A DNA stretch of 64,000 nucleotides. Origin: Talpa occidentalis. Lineage: Eukaryota > Chordata > Mammalia > Eulipotyphla > Talpidae. How positions within the stretch are numbered: the first letter of the stretch is position 1; the number at the start of each line of letters is the position of its first letter. The stretch is from the NCBI RefSeq assembly GCF_014898055.3, contig NW_023601543.1, positions 12,299,314 to 12,363,313 on the forward strand, read 5' to 3'. The position numbers and the translations under genes were made by a program. Shown piece by piece: positions 23,564 to 35,569 of the stretch. The notes under the pieces were generated by a model. That model was not told where the DNA came from, made no database searches, and saw only the letters and a list, made by a program, of their open reading frames with translations.

Positions 23564-23565
23564 AT

Positions 23566-24004
23566 TGTAAGGGCAGGAACGGGCACAGTGCAGGTTTTCT
23601 GATCCCATGCAGGCCGGGTAAAGGAGGAGTCAGAGTCCTCAGTAGTTTTGCAGGTTTTTTATTTGGGGTTCACCAGGCATATGGCAGGCAGGGGTGCTGG
23701 CTGGGGGGCTGGGAGGCTGGCAGGCCTCCCAGCCCCCAGCAAGTCTTCACTCTATTTGGGCTCTCTGGCGTTCTCTGCTTCTGCTTCGGCTTCTCCTTCA
23801 GGTTCTGCTGCTGCTGGCTGGGGCTGCTGGCATCACCCTGTGACGCCGCCCTTAAAAGCACAGTCTTAGCTCAGCTGAATCCCATCTACCTATGCCCACA
23901 CCCTATTCCAGGTGCCCGCCATCAGGCATGCATTCAGGACAAGGATCCATCATCTATCCTCATGGCGGAAGGGCAGAAAAGCCTGATATTTTCTTTACCC
24001 TACA
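23566..24004 (-). repeat. 5' LTR of the young ERV-like element
   Basis: Same length and sequence as the LTR at 21918, differing only in CACAGTG here versus CACGGTG there near the outer end of U5. It would serve as promoter for leftward transcription through the interior and towards the GPC3 3' end. Confidence 0.9.
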
Positions 24005-24152
24005 GATGGGCATTGCCAACGTTTGTTTAGTAACAGGTTCCATGTAGCAATTGGGTGTCAGATACTCTACCAGAGACTGGAGATAGCAGGAAACAAAGCA
24101 CCTTAGGCCCCTGCTTTGGTGACGCTGAACATCTGCTTCAAATACTAATTTC

Positions 24153-24435
24153 TTTTTTTTTCTTAAGATTTATTTATTTATGCTTACGAGAACTAGAGTA
24201 CAGGCCAGAGGTGTGGGGCGGGGGGTGAGAGGATTCACCCGAGACAGAATGGGGAGCAGAACAGGCAGATTAACTGAAGTACACTGCTGAGGGGAGCAGT
24301 GGGTGAGACAGGAGAGGTCTGCGGCGCCATGTGGGTTTCTCCCTGGCTGCCTGGGGATCGAACTCTTGTTGCAGAGGCCGCGGATTGCTTCATAGTGAGG
24401 TGTTTAACCCCTAGCGCCACCAGGAAGGCCCCTTG
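24153..24435 (-). repeat. tRNA-derived SINE, antisense
   Basis: Full-length antisense copy ending CCACCAGGAAGGCCCC. Duplication AATACTAATTTC at 24141-24152 and 24436-24447. Confidence 0.93.
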
Positions 24436-24447
24436 AATACTAATTTC

Positions 24448-26277
24448 AACTCCAGCCTTCTGTCAGTTGTAGACCCGCCATTATCACTTATACCTGCTGT
24501 TTACACAGATAGCATCACGAGCAGCAACAACGGCTCTGAGGCCTCATTCAGACACTCTGCTGCCAGAGAACCTCAGCGACAGCTAACTGGAACTCAGCCT
24601 TGTCTGTACGCTGAGCACACTGCCCATTTGCAGGTCAGCGGATGCAGCATTATCGATTCTTTCTAATGAGTGGGAACTCAACTCCCACCTGCGGGCAAAG
24701 GGGCGGAGGACCTGGATGAGAATGAGGAAGAGAGGGTGAGACCCGGGGAAGGAGAGGGAGCAAAGGTCAGGGAAGGGACTGAGCTGTTCCCTTTGATTGG
24801 GGGAGGTGGTCCCAGCTAGGAGCTCCGATTTCGATTTCTGTTCGTGGCAAGAGGTCGCTGTGCGGGAAGCAGAGCATGTCATTTCTCACAACTTACCATC
24901 CCGCCCTCCTGCTGTCACCAACACGGTCGGGGTCTCCCACGGAGCACTGGTTTCCCATCTCCATTTTCATCCTTTGCCGAAATTTTTGCGGACTCAGAAA
25001 GGTTTGGTTTGAGCTTTCTTCGCTTGCTTTTGTCCAAGCGGAGACCGCCTTCAGTGGTGCTCCTTGTGGGATTTTCAATGATTTGTAGCATGGGTGAGAC
25101 TTAAAAGGAAGTCAGTTGTCTTTGTTTTTCAAACCATCATTATTTCTGTATTTGAATGGGGTTTGAAGGAATCTTTGTTCTTCTATTCACGAAACCTAAA
25201 CACTGGAAGAGTTGGCTCCTTGGCCTCCAGAGTGTGATATTATAACATCATCAGCACAGAGGACGTAACGAAAGCCCAGCGGTCACCCAATAACTGTCCC
25301 TGTCATTCCGTAGGAAGGTTTTTATTTCATGTGGCAGAAACAATTTGTGGCACAGACCAGTTTATACACTTGTAGGTGGGAGTGGCCTGTTTCAAAGTCT
25401 GTCTCCTCCTGGGAGGCAAAGGGAACTGAGGGTTTTTACACACCCTTCACTCTCTTCCCCTCTCCAGAGCTGATGTGAGATGGAGAAACCTTGTAATGCG
25501 GAGAGTCAGGGCAAGTTGCCTAGCTTGGTTGCTCTGATCTTGTGGCACCGTGGGTGTCATGCGTGCCCTCGGGCCTTCGCCAGAGAACGTTCTATTTGTC
25601 TTACCTCTGTTCCCAGAACAAGACCCAAGCCAGCCAGTGTTTCTGCTGTCTTAGTCCAACTGTCTGCCAATGAGTGTCCATCCAGGCTGAGTGCAGAGTG
25701 GCAAGGGAATCTCCCCGCTCTGCTGGCCTCGGCCACCTGGGGCGCATTAAAGTGGAAAACTGGACATGCTTACAAACACGGAAAATCCACCATCTCCTGT
25801 CGATGTTTCCTTTTCCTCAACAGCCTCTTTTTTGAGCTTTATCTCCAGGCCTTTTCCTACCTATAGTTTTTACTCCTCTATTTTAAATTCCAGTTTCAGT
25901 GCTAGTTGGTGGCTTCTCATCTTTGAAGTGTTGATTCTACCCTTTGATTTAAACTTCCAACTTCCTGCACATAAATTCTGTCAAGATGACTACTTTATCC
26001 TTAGAACAGGTCTGGCAGCTGGGAAGTTGCCCCATCCTGTTGGACATTTCCAGGCTGCTTTCTCATTGGATACACGTGAACTTTCACCAGCCAACCCTGG
26101 TACTTGTCCAACGTAGATTCACAATCACATACCCAGTCCCTAGACTGAAAGAACCTACTAGCTAATGCCACAATGTTTTTTGACCACCACCCAAGGCAGG
26201 ACTCTGCCTAAGTCACTAACCAGCCTGTTTGGTTGCTAACCCTCCGATTTTTAGCAAATACAATTTTTAAAGAAAAG
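24448..26277. other. Intergenic, no recognised feature
   Basis: Moderately GC-rich. The 128-codon plus-strand frame at 25480-25866 is Cys/Arg/Ser-rich with no recognisable domain and is taken as chance. Confidence 0.6.
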
Positions 26278-26288
26278 GTCATAAAATT

Positions 26289-26569
26289 GGTCCTCCCTGG
26301 TGGCACAAGGGGTTAAGACACAACCTATGAAGCTGTCCGCAGCCTCTGCAGCACTAGTTCTATCCCCGGCCAGCCAGGGAGCTACCCACATGGTGCAGCA
26401 GATCTCCCCTGACTCGCCAGCCGCTCCCCGCAACAATGTATTTCAGTCAGTCTGCCTGTTCTGTTCCCCACTCTGTCTCTGGTGAATCCTCTCACCCCCC
26501 ACACCTCTGGCCTGTACCCCAGTTCTTGGATGCACAAATAAATAAATCTTTAAAAAAAAAGAAGAAAAA
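26289..26569 (+). repeat. tRNA-derived SINE
   Basis: Full-length sense copy with head GGTCCTCCCTGGTGGCAC. Duplication GTCATAAAATT at 26278-26288 and 26570-26580. Confidence 0.93.
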
Positions 26570-26580
26570 GTCATAAAATT

Positions 26581-27854
26581 CTAATAATTCATCATTATAT
26601 AAAGTTTAAAAAACTAATTCCATTCCCTACAGATATCGATTAGTAAATAATTTAAATCCTTCTGATCTTTTTTCTCTCCCTGTATTTGTATATTCACACA
26701 CATGAGATCCCAATCATGCCGAACATACATAATATAAACCGATCTTCTAGTTAGCTTGACCTAAATCTGCTTTCCTATAATTTCCACCCATTAGTCCCGC
26801 CCCTTCCATCAAGAACAACAGGAGATTAAGATGCTGCCACTTTTCACACAGCTGCCCCTCAACAATAATTTTCTGTACTGACTCATCACTTCTGGGTTGT
26901 ATCCTAATTGAAACAGCTCCTTCAGCCCCTTTCAGTCCCACCCATGCTGCACTGGGTTAGTGGCCCTCTCCTCTCCAGCCTGTGGCCCACCTGGAATCTG
27001 AGCTGGATGGCGCATGGGTAGTTGGGCGCCCAAAGACTTCCATCAGGGCGGTCCTAGAAGCAGACATTTGCTTAGAAGCCACGTCACACCCCGCATGAAT
27101 GATGAGCTTGTGGCCAACTGAAACCCCCAGATGTTTTTGTAAGAATGGCTGCCAAGCCAAGTCTCTTCCAGCCCACACTTGTGTAATTGATTTTTTGAAA
27201 CGAAATTCCAAGAACTTTGATTTTACTTGTCTATGTGCTGGGCCAGATACTATATACTGTATGGGGTATGTGGGGAGGGGTGTGTGTGTGGGTGTGGGCG
27301 TGTGTGTGAACAAGAGAGAGTATGTGTGTACCAGGGTAAAGAAATGTTTTCCTTGCCAAGGCCATAACATTTTTGGAAATCCTCTTTTGGAATTGCTGTT
27401 GAACCCGTTTATGTACCATACTGAAAAATCAACCTCGTTTCTTTATAGTCACACCTTGTTTGGAACCAGAAATAAGGTTCTTCAGCTTGATCACCCACTT
27501 CATTCAATAGACTTGCTGCCAAATAGCTTTTAGCTGCTTCCAAAAACTCAAATCTGCCTTCAAGAAGCAAGGGCCTCCCCTAGAAGATTCCAAAGAATCT
27601 ATCTACTCTGGGCTATGGAGGATTTTTTCCTATGGAGAAGTTGAGGACACTTTCTATGGGGTCTTCTGGAAGAACACAACACGAATTTGTATATAGAAAG
27701 TCTTCTAGGTTTGCCAAGGGATGGCTAAAATGAACTCGTTGCTTTCTATTTACTTTTATAAATTTAAAATTGAGGTATTGACTGTGAAATTTCCATATTA
27801 AAAATGGAGTGAGCCTGGGCTGCTGTGCAGTGACTGCTCCATAGTGTTTGGTGG
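26581..27854. other. Intergenic, GT-rich patch only
   Basis: A degenerate (GT)n stretch lies at 27275-27325. The opposing frames over it (27099-27533 plus, 26957-27370 minus) are low-complexity artefacts. Confidence 0.6.
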
Positions 27855-28240
27855 ACCCAGTGTTCATTATACAAGTACTCATTGAGCAATGCTTTGTGCC
27901 AGGCCCTGTGTCACATCCTAGAGACACAGTATATAAGTAACAGTCTCTGCCCTCACAGGGTTTCACATCTAATGGGGGAGACAAGCAAGAAAATACAACA
28001 CAACAAAAACACCATAATAGGAGTGTACTGGGCTGCATGGAAGAACAAAAAGAGGTCCATATTATGATGAATGGGTCCATGATATAACACTTGAAGAAGG
28101 TGTAAAAGAAAGGCTAGAAATTGTTCAGATTTCAAAGAAAGTGTAGAAGACTTGAAGAAAGCATTGAAACTATTCAGGTTACAGACATAGAAGAGTGTCC
28201 TAAGCAGATCACTAAGACAGGTCCACAGAGAACCACACAC
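27855..28240 (-). repeat. L2 fragment, antisense
   Basis: TTTGTGCCAGGCCCTGTGTC, CTGCCCTCACAGGGTTTCAC, ATCTAATGGGGGAGACAAGC and CTTGAAGAAGGTGTAAAAGA follow reverse L2 order. Confidence 0.55.
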
Positions 28241-28843
28241 AGTCTGTTCATTGTTTCATTAATTGCCATTGTGGGGCATATGGGACACACTGCCTGTCCA
28301 TGGGGAGGGAGAGGTGCAGTGGGGAGTTTGCACAGGGTATTATGTAGTGGTTAGTTGCAATGAATCATACATACACCCAGCATTGTGGGTAAAAACACAA
28401 GACATCAGTCTAGTGTCCCACCATTGAAATGAATTAAGGTAAAAGATGATACACATTTTACCATGTATTTTGATAAGCTGTTCATCGAAAAGATATGCAA
28501 ATAAACTAAAATTAAAAGAGAAGATATATATATTGACCACATCAGAATGCTGCTCTTTCATGGAAGGGAACGGGAGTAGGCTTTGAGATTTTGGGATAGA
28601 AAGGAATAAATGAATGAGTCAAACAAAGAAAGAGCGAGGCCTTATCTGGGTCAGCTCACATACCATGAACAGTCTCGTGAACTCAATCCTTTGTACCTGA
28701 GTTCACAAATAATTCCTGTCTCCCCCCAAAATCAAAGAAGGAAGGGAAGGAGGGAAAATGGGAAGAAAGAAGGAGGCATAGGATTCTGGGAGAAACAGCT
28801 TAACTCCAGGCCTGGCATACAATAGAGGCTCAATAAAATACAT

Positions 28844-29117
28844 GTTTTGTTTTGTTTTTAAAGATTTGTTTATTTATGTATACAAGAACTGGGGTACAGG
28901 CCAGAGGTGTGGAGGGTGAGAGGATTCACCAGAGACAGAGCGGGGAGCAGAACAGGCAGACTGACTGAAATACACGCTGAGGGGAGCAGCAGGCAAGACA
29001 GGAGAGGTCTGCTGCGCCATGTGGCTTGCTCCCTGGCCGAAATTGACCTCATGCTGCAGTAGCTGCGGACAGCATCATAGTGCTGAGACTTAGCCCCTTG
29101 TGCCACTAGGGAGGCCC
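28844..29117 (-). repeat. tRNA-derived SINE inserted in a MIR-type tail, antisense
   Basis: Antisense copy ending CCACTAGGGAGGCCCC. The flanks CTCAATAAA(A)TACAT are repeated on both sides. It belongs to the subfamily with GTGCTGAGACTTA next to the head. Confidence 0.9.
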
Positions 29118-29419
29118 CTCAATAAATACATCTTGAGAGACTGAAGAAAAGAACAGACTGAGTGCTCTGTATGAGGCCCCTTGAAACTATAAACAAAAGT
29201 GCCTTCAATTATGTGACACATTTGCCACCCAGTTACATACATGGACTTGGAGTTTGGGAGGTGATTCTGAAGTGACTCATCATTTAACTGCAACTTGTGT
29301 TTGAGAAAACACATTTAAGAGCTCCCTTGGACAGATGATCGTTATCGTTTTCTTTTTTGGATGAAAATCCCTAGTTTCCAGTGCCATGAGGCAATGGAAT
29401 TGTTATATTTATTTTACTT

Positions 29420-29530
29420 TGTTAAGAGTCTTGAATATTTTGCAGATGTAGAAACTGTGGCCCAGAGAGGCAACGGGACTAAGAAAAGGTCATCCAGCCC
29501 TGTAAATGCAAAGTCAGGATTGACTTAATC
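29420..29530 (+). repeat. MIR fragment
   Basis: GCAGATGTAGAAACTGTGGC CCAGAGAGGCAACGGGACTA matches the MIR core. Confidence 0.75.
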
Positions 29531-31724
29531 AGTCTTTTCTATCACAACATATATTCATTGCCCTCCTGATAGAGCAGAATTAACAAACGGTTACATTGGT
29601 GAGCTAGAGGCAAGGGTGTTTTCTGAAATCTGTGCACATGCAGATGCAGTTAGACTGATCTTCATTTTGATCCCAGTGGCAGTTTAAAAAAAAAAAATCT
29701 CTTATCTAACAAAACACATTGCCTTTCCAAATGAACGCATTCAAGCCAGGACCTGCTTCAAGACGGTTAATGTTGCCCTTACAAATTGGAACCCGGGGTG
29801 CGGGAATTCCATCGTCCTCGTGAAGACTCCCTGTCACAACAGAGGCATTGTTCTCCTCACCCTTACTGTTTGGTTTCGTGCCTTTTCTGTAAGATGTTAG
29901 GTATTTATTTTGTTTGGTTGGTGCTTTTGTAATCAGTCTAGACATGGGCCTACACTGAACAGTCCGGGAGGCAGATCACACTCCCACAGTGGATTAGGTA
30001 ACCCCCCGCACTTTGAGATCTTCTCTAAGGTAAGGCTGGAAGGCAGCTCCTCCTCACCCAGCCCCCCAAGTCAAAATAATCACGAAAAAGACCACAGAAT
30101 GACTGCAGTCACTAATGGAGGCAGCAGGAAATGTTCTGTCTAAAAAGGACTCCAAGTCCTGATGGAATCGTCACTTTGTGCTTGGGATAAATTTGCTGCT
30201 CAGTTTTCTGTCTTAGCCAGGGCCCCAACTGCTGTCTCTTTGGGAACGAAAAGTCTCATCTTGCATGGATCTTAGACACTACTTACTGGTATGTTTCCAC
30301 AATTTACTCGAAACAAGCAAAGGTGTATATAGCAGGGTAAATACATGGGGGGAATGAGGAGGGCTTAGGTTACCTGGATTTAATAGAGGTGGGTTTTATT
30401 TGCTTTAGATGTATATTTTCTTGAATTTTTGTACTGTGATAGAACAAACAGAAGTACGATTTAGGTTTCGCAATGTACATGACTGAATACATTTATTTTT
30501 ACCCTTATAATTCATTGTTGATAGTACCAATGTTTTACACTTCTGGAAGACCTGGAAGGGTGCACACTTCCCCTGTCACCTTCCCAAATCCATACCTATG
30601 ACAGGAGAAGCTTCTGGAAGATAGGGAATTCCAAATAGGTCTACAATCAGTGAGAACTTCCAGCGGGGGAATTCCCACAGTGCAAAGCCCCGCCTCTCCC
30701 ACTCCTGCCCCATCACCGGGCATGTTTGTGGAGTGAAAGTCAATTTGAGTGGCCACAGCTCTGGCAGGCAGCAGGGTAGCTACTCACGTTGCCTCAGACA
30801 ACCACATCTATAACTGTGAGGCCAGAAAACATCAGCCAAATGTGAATTTGACCATAATCTCCAGCCTGACTTACTGTGATGGAGCACTCGCTACTCACCT
30901 ATGGCTCACTTAAGTGATAAGATATTTTCAGCCATTTTACCAAGGAGGAAGTATTATTCTCTCACTATTTTCTAGAATTTGGTTATGGCTACAGTTACAA
31001 AAACACAACAGGGCAAAAAATGGTGTCTAGAAACAATTGTAGAAACAGGGCTGTTTCCAAAAGGCCACAGATGGTATAAATTTTTAAATGAATTTCTTCC
31101 TTAACTCCTTATTTAGAGCAATCAGAGTACTAACCCAGTGTTTTTGTTTAATGTGTTTTACTGTATTGTAGTTCTGGGAAAATCAGTACGCTGTGTATAT
31201 ACATATACAAAAAGAGAATAGCATATTTATTTTTGCCAAATCTGTTGGATTATACAATTTATCGCTTTGCAACTTTTTCAGTCTAGAAGTATCTAGTTAG
31301 AGGTTGCCTTTCCGTTATCATGAATATTATAGTCTCCAGTGAGTAGAAGTCTGTCGCAAATGAATTGCCACAAACTCTCCTTTCCAGACATTGGTTTCCA
31401 TCTCCTTAGTTGTCCAAATGGCTGACAGCTTTGGTATTTTCTCTGGCATCACAATAGTTACTGCTAGGCTGATGATCACATTTTCTGTGACTTCAGACAT
31501 TCACTTAGTCTGTAGCACCTGACAAACTTTACAAACTCTATGGTTCCCCAACATGGGTCCCTCCCATGAATTTCGAGAAAAACTTAGAAAGCTAGAGAAG
31601 TTTTATTCAGCATCCTCTCATTATTATCAGGTTAGACTAAGTATCAAGAAGAAGGTTATAGTAGATCTTAAAAGCTCTCTCTCTGCACAAGGGGGGAAAA
31701 ACGTAAATCTGTGAGTTGATGGAT
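29531..31724. other. Intergenic, no recognised feature
   Basis: Unique-looking sequence, becoming AT-rich after 30300. No repeat or frame worth naming. Confidence 0.6.
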
Positions 31725-31803
31725 ATTAACTAAATTTATTGTGGTGATTATTTCACAATATGCACATACATCAAATCATCTTGTACACCTTAAACTAATA
31801 CAG
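31725..31803 (+). repeat. L1 3' terminus
   Basis: ATGGATATTAACTAAATTTA, TATTTCACAATATGCACATA and CTTGTACACCTTAAACTAAT are the usual L1 3' UTR words. The fold-back SINE follows immediately. Confidence 0.65.
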
Positions 31804-31807
31804 TGTT

Positions 31808-31953
31808 GGGGCATCCCTTGTGGCTTAGGGGTTAAGTCTCAGGGCTATCACTGCTGTGGGTTGAGTTTGAACTCCAGTCAGAGAGCTAATCCCCATGGCT
31901 GGTGATAGCTTGATAGCTCTGTCTTTAACTCCTGAGCCACCAGAGAGGTCCTA
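31808..31953. repeat. Fold-back (palindromic) fragment of the tRNA SINE
   Basis: 31808-31899 reads in sense (GTGGCTTAGGGGTTAAGTCT through GAGCTAATCCCCATGGC). It then switches directly to an antisense tRNA part (TGGTGATAGCTTGATAGC to GAGCCACCAGAGAGGTCC). No A-rich tail and no clear duplication. Confidence 0.7.
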
Positions 31954-32570
31954 GTATCTCTCTTATTGGCTGCTTTTGCTTCAGTCCTCAACTGGGGCAA
32001 GAGATAAGGCCCAATGCGATGTCCATCCATGATTCACCTGCAGATCTCCAAATCCAGCTGAAGTCACCAAAGAACTCGCCATAGATGCGGGTTTCCCAGA
32101 AGGTTTGTGCTCACTGTGAAGTGATCAACAATTCAGGGATGAGTATTAGTTATAACCCAATAGGCCTTGGGAGCAGAATGAAGGGTGTCTCCCAATCAGG
32201 GTATATACAGCCACACCATGAGAAAATCTTACCTGTCCCAAGAGTTGACCGCACCACCTGAGGTCTGTGATCTGAGCCAAACACAGGCCTAAGGAAGGGG
32301 CAGCATATGTTCTCCAAGGGCCTGCCAGGCCTGGCCACCCATTTCATCCTAATGAGAGCTTCAGTTTCAGATTGACTTTCTCCACCAGTAAGGCACGCCC
32401 TACCCACTCACCTACCCACTCAGACACACCTTCAGGTAGGAGGCTGCAGCTCACACAGAGTCACCTTGCAACTGATCCTTTCCCTTTGGGCTTGGCTGTG
32501 TAACCCAGATGCGGCTCCCCTTCTGAGTCTGGATGCCATGGGCCTTGCTTTGCTTAAGAAAACACATGTA

Positions 32571-32853
32571 GGGCCTCCCCAGTGGCTCAGCAGTTGAGTG
32601 CTGGGTTGCGAAGCTGCCTGCAGCCTCTGCAGCGCCGGTTTGATCCCCGGCTGCCCCCTGGCCGCCGGGGGAGGGTCCCACATGGCGCACAGACCTCTCC
32701 TGCAGCCCGCTGCTCCCCTCAGCACTGTACTTCGGTCCTTCTGCCTGCTCTGCTCCCCGCTCTTGCTCTGGTGAATTCTCTCACCCTCCCGCGCTTCTGA
32801 CTGTACCCAGTGCTTGTATCAATAAATAAATAAATCTTAAAAAAAAAAAGAAA
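32571..32853 (+). repeat. tRNA-derived SINE (ggttgag type)
   Basis: Full-length copy retaining many CpG sites. Flanking duplication AAGAAAACACATGT / AAGAAAACACCTGT with one mismatch. Confidence 0.93.
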
Positions 32854-33683
32854 GAAGAAAACACCTGTCAGCTCAGGCTGTGCTCTGAAACAGGGTGAGT
32901 CACAGGCCTTCTCACACAATCTGGCCAGGCCTTTCCAGAAGTCCCTGTTCCCAGGTGGGATGGAGCCAGCAAGCAGATGTAGCAGAACCTAAAGACCTTC
33001 TGAGGGTTCCATTTTCACTTCTGGCCAGAAGTTTAAAGATATGTCAGAGCAGCTGAACCCAACATTCTCAGTGGCCAGGCTCCTGAGCTGTGCCATCCAC
33101 AATGTCCCCATCACTGTGAGTGCAGATGAAACCGTAGGCTTCGCAGCAGGCAGCCAGCCAGGACCAATTTCAAGTGCCGTCCACATTCTTCCTCTCTAAG
33201 AGTTCCCCGGATGCTGCAGAGCTTAGTATCTCTTATCCAAAAATCTTCTGGCATTTTTTATTTGTAATAATTCCAAACGCACTGAACATTCTCATTACAA
33301 CTGAGATTTGGGAGAGAGAATGGAAAAAAGGTTCAGCTCGATGATTAAGGGCATACTCACTCTTTGGTGCTGATTGTCAAGGGGAAATTAATTTGATAGC
33401 CCCATCTGAACTCTCAGGGAGTAGTGATTCCCTGTCTGAGCCCCTGTGGTTTTTCTATTATCAATCAGGGTGGTGCTTGTCAGCCCACAGATGGGGAAAG
33501 TAAGGTCCCAAGGTCAATGAAGGATATTGGCATGGTTCTAGAGCCTAGAGTCTCCTTGTTCCATGTCCAAGGGCTCGGAAACAAGACAGTATCTGCCAAG
33601 CCAGAATCTAGAGTTTTCTCCATATCAGAGTCCCTGGTTACTTATCTTGTTACCTGTCCTATCACCAGTGCTTGTAGAAACTT

Positions 33684-33855
33684 AAACAGGCAGACTGACT
33701 GAAATACACTGCTGAGGGGAGCAGCAGGCAAGATAGGAGAGGTCTGCTGCATCATTTGGGTAGCTCCCTGGCTGGCCACGGATCGAACTCATGTTGCAGA
33801 GGCTGCGGATGGCTTCACAGTGCTGTGTTTAACCCCTTGTACCACCAGGGAGGCC
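33684..33855 (-). repeat. Tailless tRNA SINE copy, antisense
   Basis: Has the complete tRNA head (right end, CCACCAGGGAGGCC) but stops at CAGTCTGCCTGTTT on the other side, lacking the last third and the A-rich tail. It is nevertheless bounded by a perfect 15-bp duplication TGCTTGTAGAAACTT (33669-33683, 33856-33870). Confidence 0.9.
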
Positions 33856-34869
33856 TGCTTGTAGAAACTTTAACTGGAAACTGGTAGAGAGGTGCTAGCA
33901 CAATCAATAGATAGTCTATTAGAGTAAGCATTCCCTACCAGTCCCAAAAGACATGAATTTTCCTTAGAGAAACAGATAGAGATTCATTTCAAGGGCTATG
34001 GAGGAAAAAAAAAAAAAACATATTTGCTGAAATGACATGATCTTTTTCTTCTGTAGTGACTCAAGCACAGGCTCCCCCCTCTCCCCTTCTGAGCTTAGTA
34101 ATGCATAGATCTGGAGACCTGCCTCAAATATGTCTGCTCAGCCCTTCATTATAGGGAGGGAGAATTCAACTGCTGATTCCAGAAATTGTTTTCCAATAAT
34201 AACAGCCTATCTGGTCCAATATAATGCTATCACTTCCACTTGCTGAAAAACAAGGAGGCTAGGCATTCCCTTCTATCTACTCCCATCACTGACCTAGCCT
34301 AGGCCCTTCTCTGGAGATTTTAGCTCTAGGGGAGTTCACACACTTGGTGCTTAGGACCAAGGGGAGAAGCTGACAAAGAAGAGAAACTAATACCCTCCCT
34401 ACAGCAGGAACTGATTAGATTGGAGACATAACTCCAGTAATACTAAGTGATGGTGTCACAAAACCTTGGTTCCTTGAATATAAGGACCCTATCTGAGAGA
34501 TTACAGGGAGAAACTGAGTGTCTCCAAACACTGTAAAACCATCTGGAGTATAAAACCATCTGGAGTAGACAAATCAATTAGGTCATAGTAGGAACACAAA
34601 CCATTAGCAACTCAGAAAATCTAATGGGCTTGAAAAGGAAAATTATGAACTTTGAGAAAGCAGACCTTGTGCTCATTTCATTAAATAGGGTCCTTTTTAA
34701 ATAATTTTTTTTAACTTGACAAAGTGGTTAGGTCTTGTATTTAGTTTTGAAGTATTGGGAGAAAATCTCTTCTTTAGTCAAAACCTTTATTGTCCTTCCC
34801 TCCAAACTAGTTCTGGAACTTTTTTTCTTGGTGAGAGGACCAGAGATTGAAGTGTGCTCTGAGATGTCT

Positions 34870-35485
34870 TTGATAATCAGATAAAAGCTTAGGTCTCTCT
34901 AGATAAAAAATGCACAGATAAATTGTGATAAGCAACCTCTATCATAGCTCCCAATAATCCCTTGGTATTCACAACATTGAGTAATCCCTTCCCCTTGAGT
35001 GTAAGCTGGATTTAGTGACTTGTTTGTAATGAATAGGATGTGACAAAAGTGATGGAATTAGTCTGTAAAAAAACTGTGGCTTCTTTATGTATTTTTCCCA
35101 GCATAATAATAAGACTATGGTTTCCATCTTGCTTGCTGTCTCTCTTGCTCTTTCTTGTTCATTGAATCTGAGGAAGCCAGTTGCCACTGTGGAGAGGTTC
35201 ACATGGGAAAAAAATAACCAGTCTCTAGTCATTAGGTAACAGGAACTGAGACTAGCCAAAAGTTAGATAAGAGAGTGTAGAAGCAGATTCATCTTCAGAC
35301 TGAGATGAAGGCAGTACTGGACAATAGTTGATTACAGGGGATGAGGGACTCTAAGCTTGAGGCACCAGTAAAGTCACACCTGGATTTCCAATTTGCAGAA
35401 ACCAGATAATAAATATTTAGTTTTTTGAAAGCTGCTAAGCTTTGGGGTAATTTGTTACACTGCAATAACTAACTAACACATAGCC
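34870..35485 (+). mobile_element. MLT1-type LTR (ERVL-MaLR)
   Basis: Has CCTTGAGTGTAAGCTGGATT, TAGTGACTTGTTTGTAATGA, GAGGAAGCCAGTTGCCACTG, AGATAATAAATATTTAG (poly(A) signal) and TTTGGGGTAATTTGTTACAC ending TAACTAACACA. This is the usual MLT1 word order. The left end is approximate. Confidence 0.75.
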
Positions 35486-35569
35486 ATGCACACAAGATTT
35501 TTCACAGATGTTCAGGGGACTCCAGAACATCCTAAATCTCACACCATGGTCCTTCTAAGTTAACTTCAT

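Larger units (their letters stand above)
21918..24004 (-). mobile_element. Compact, young LTR retroelement (ERV-like), antisense to GPC3
   Basis: Two direct 439-bp LTRs (21918-22356 and 23566-24004) enclose a 1209-bp interior. The host sequence GATGG is duplicated on both sides (21913-21917 and 24005-24009), a 5-bp target-site duplication. In element orientation (minus strand) the 5' LTR is the right-hand one. It is followed after 2 nt by an 18-nt stretch matching the 3' end of tRNA-Ser, and a purine-rich tract precedes the left-hand 3' LTR. I see no gag, pro, pol or env reading frame in the interior, so the element must be non-autonomous or internally deleted. The LTRs differ at one base by eye, and their chance translations are identical apart from that site, so insertion was recent. 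The 5-bp duplication and serine primer recall class III (ERVL/HERV-S-like) elements, but without coding sequence that is inference. Confidence 0.9.
31954..34869. other. Intergenic; holds SINEs and a short tandem duplication
   Basis: Apart from the SINEs at 32571 and 33684 I see only unique-looking sequence. TAAAACCATCTGGAGTA is tandemly doubled at about 34534-34567. Confidence 0.6.

Noticed and set aside
22740..23565. Frames in the ERV interior as possible gag/pol remnants
   Set aside because: No protease, reverse-transcriptase or nucleocapsid motif was seen on either strand. Pro/Ser-rich translations reflect base composition.
23200..23565. CRISPR-like or satellite array
   Set aside because: There are only 2.8 contiguous copies of a 23-bp unit with no spacers, in a mammalian retroelement.
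26957..27533. Overlapping frames on both strands (137 and 144 codons)
   Set aside because: They centre on a GT-rich low-complexity stretch with THTHT and VCVGVGV-like translations. No family is recognisable.
34534..34567. 17-bp tandem doublet as a target-site duplication
   Set aside because: The two copies are directly adjacent with nothing between them, so this is simple tandem duplication.
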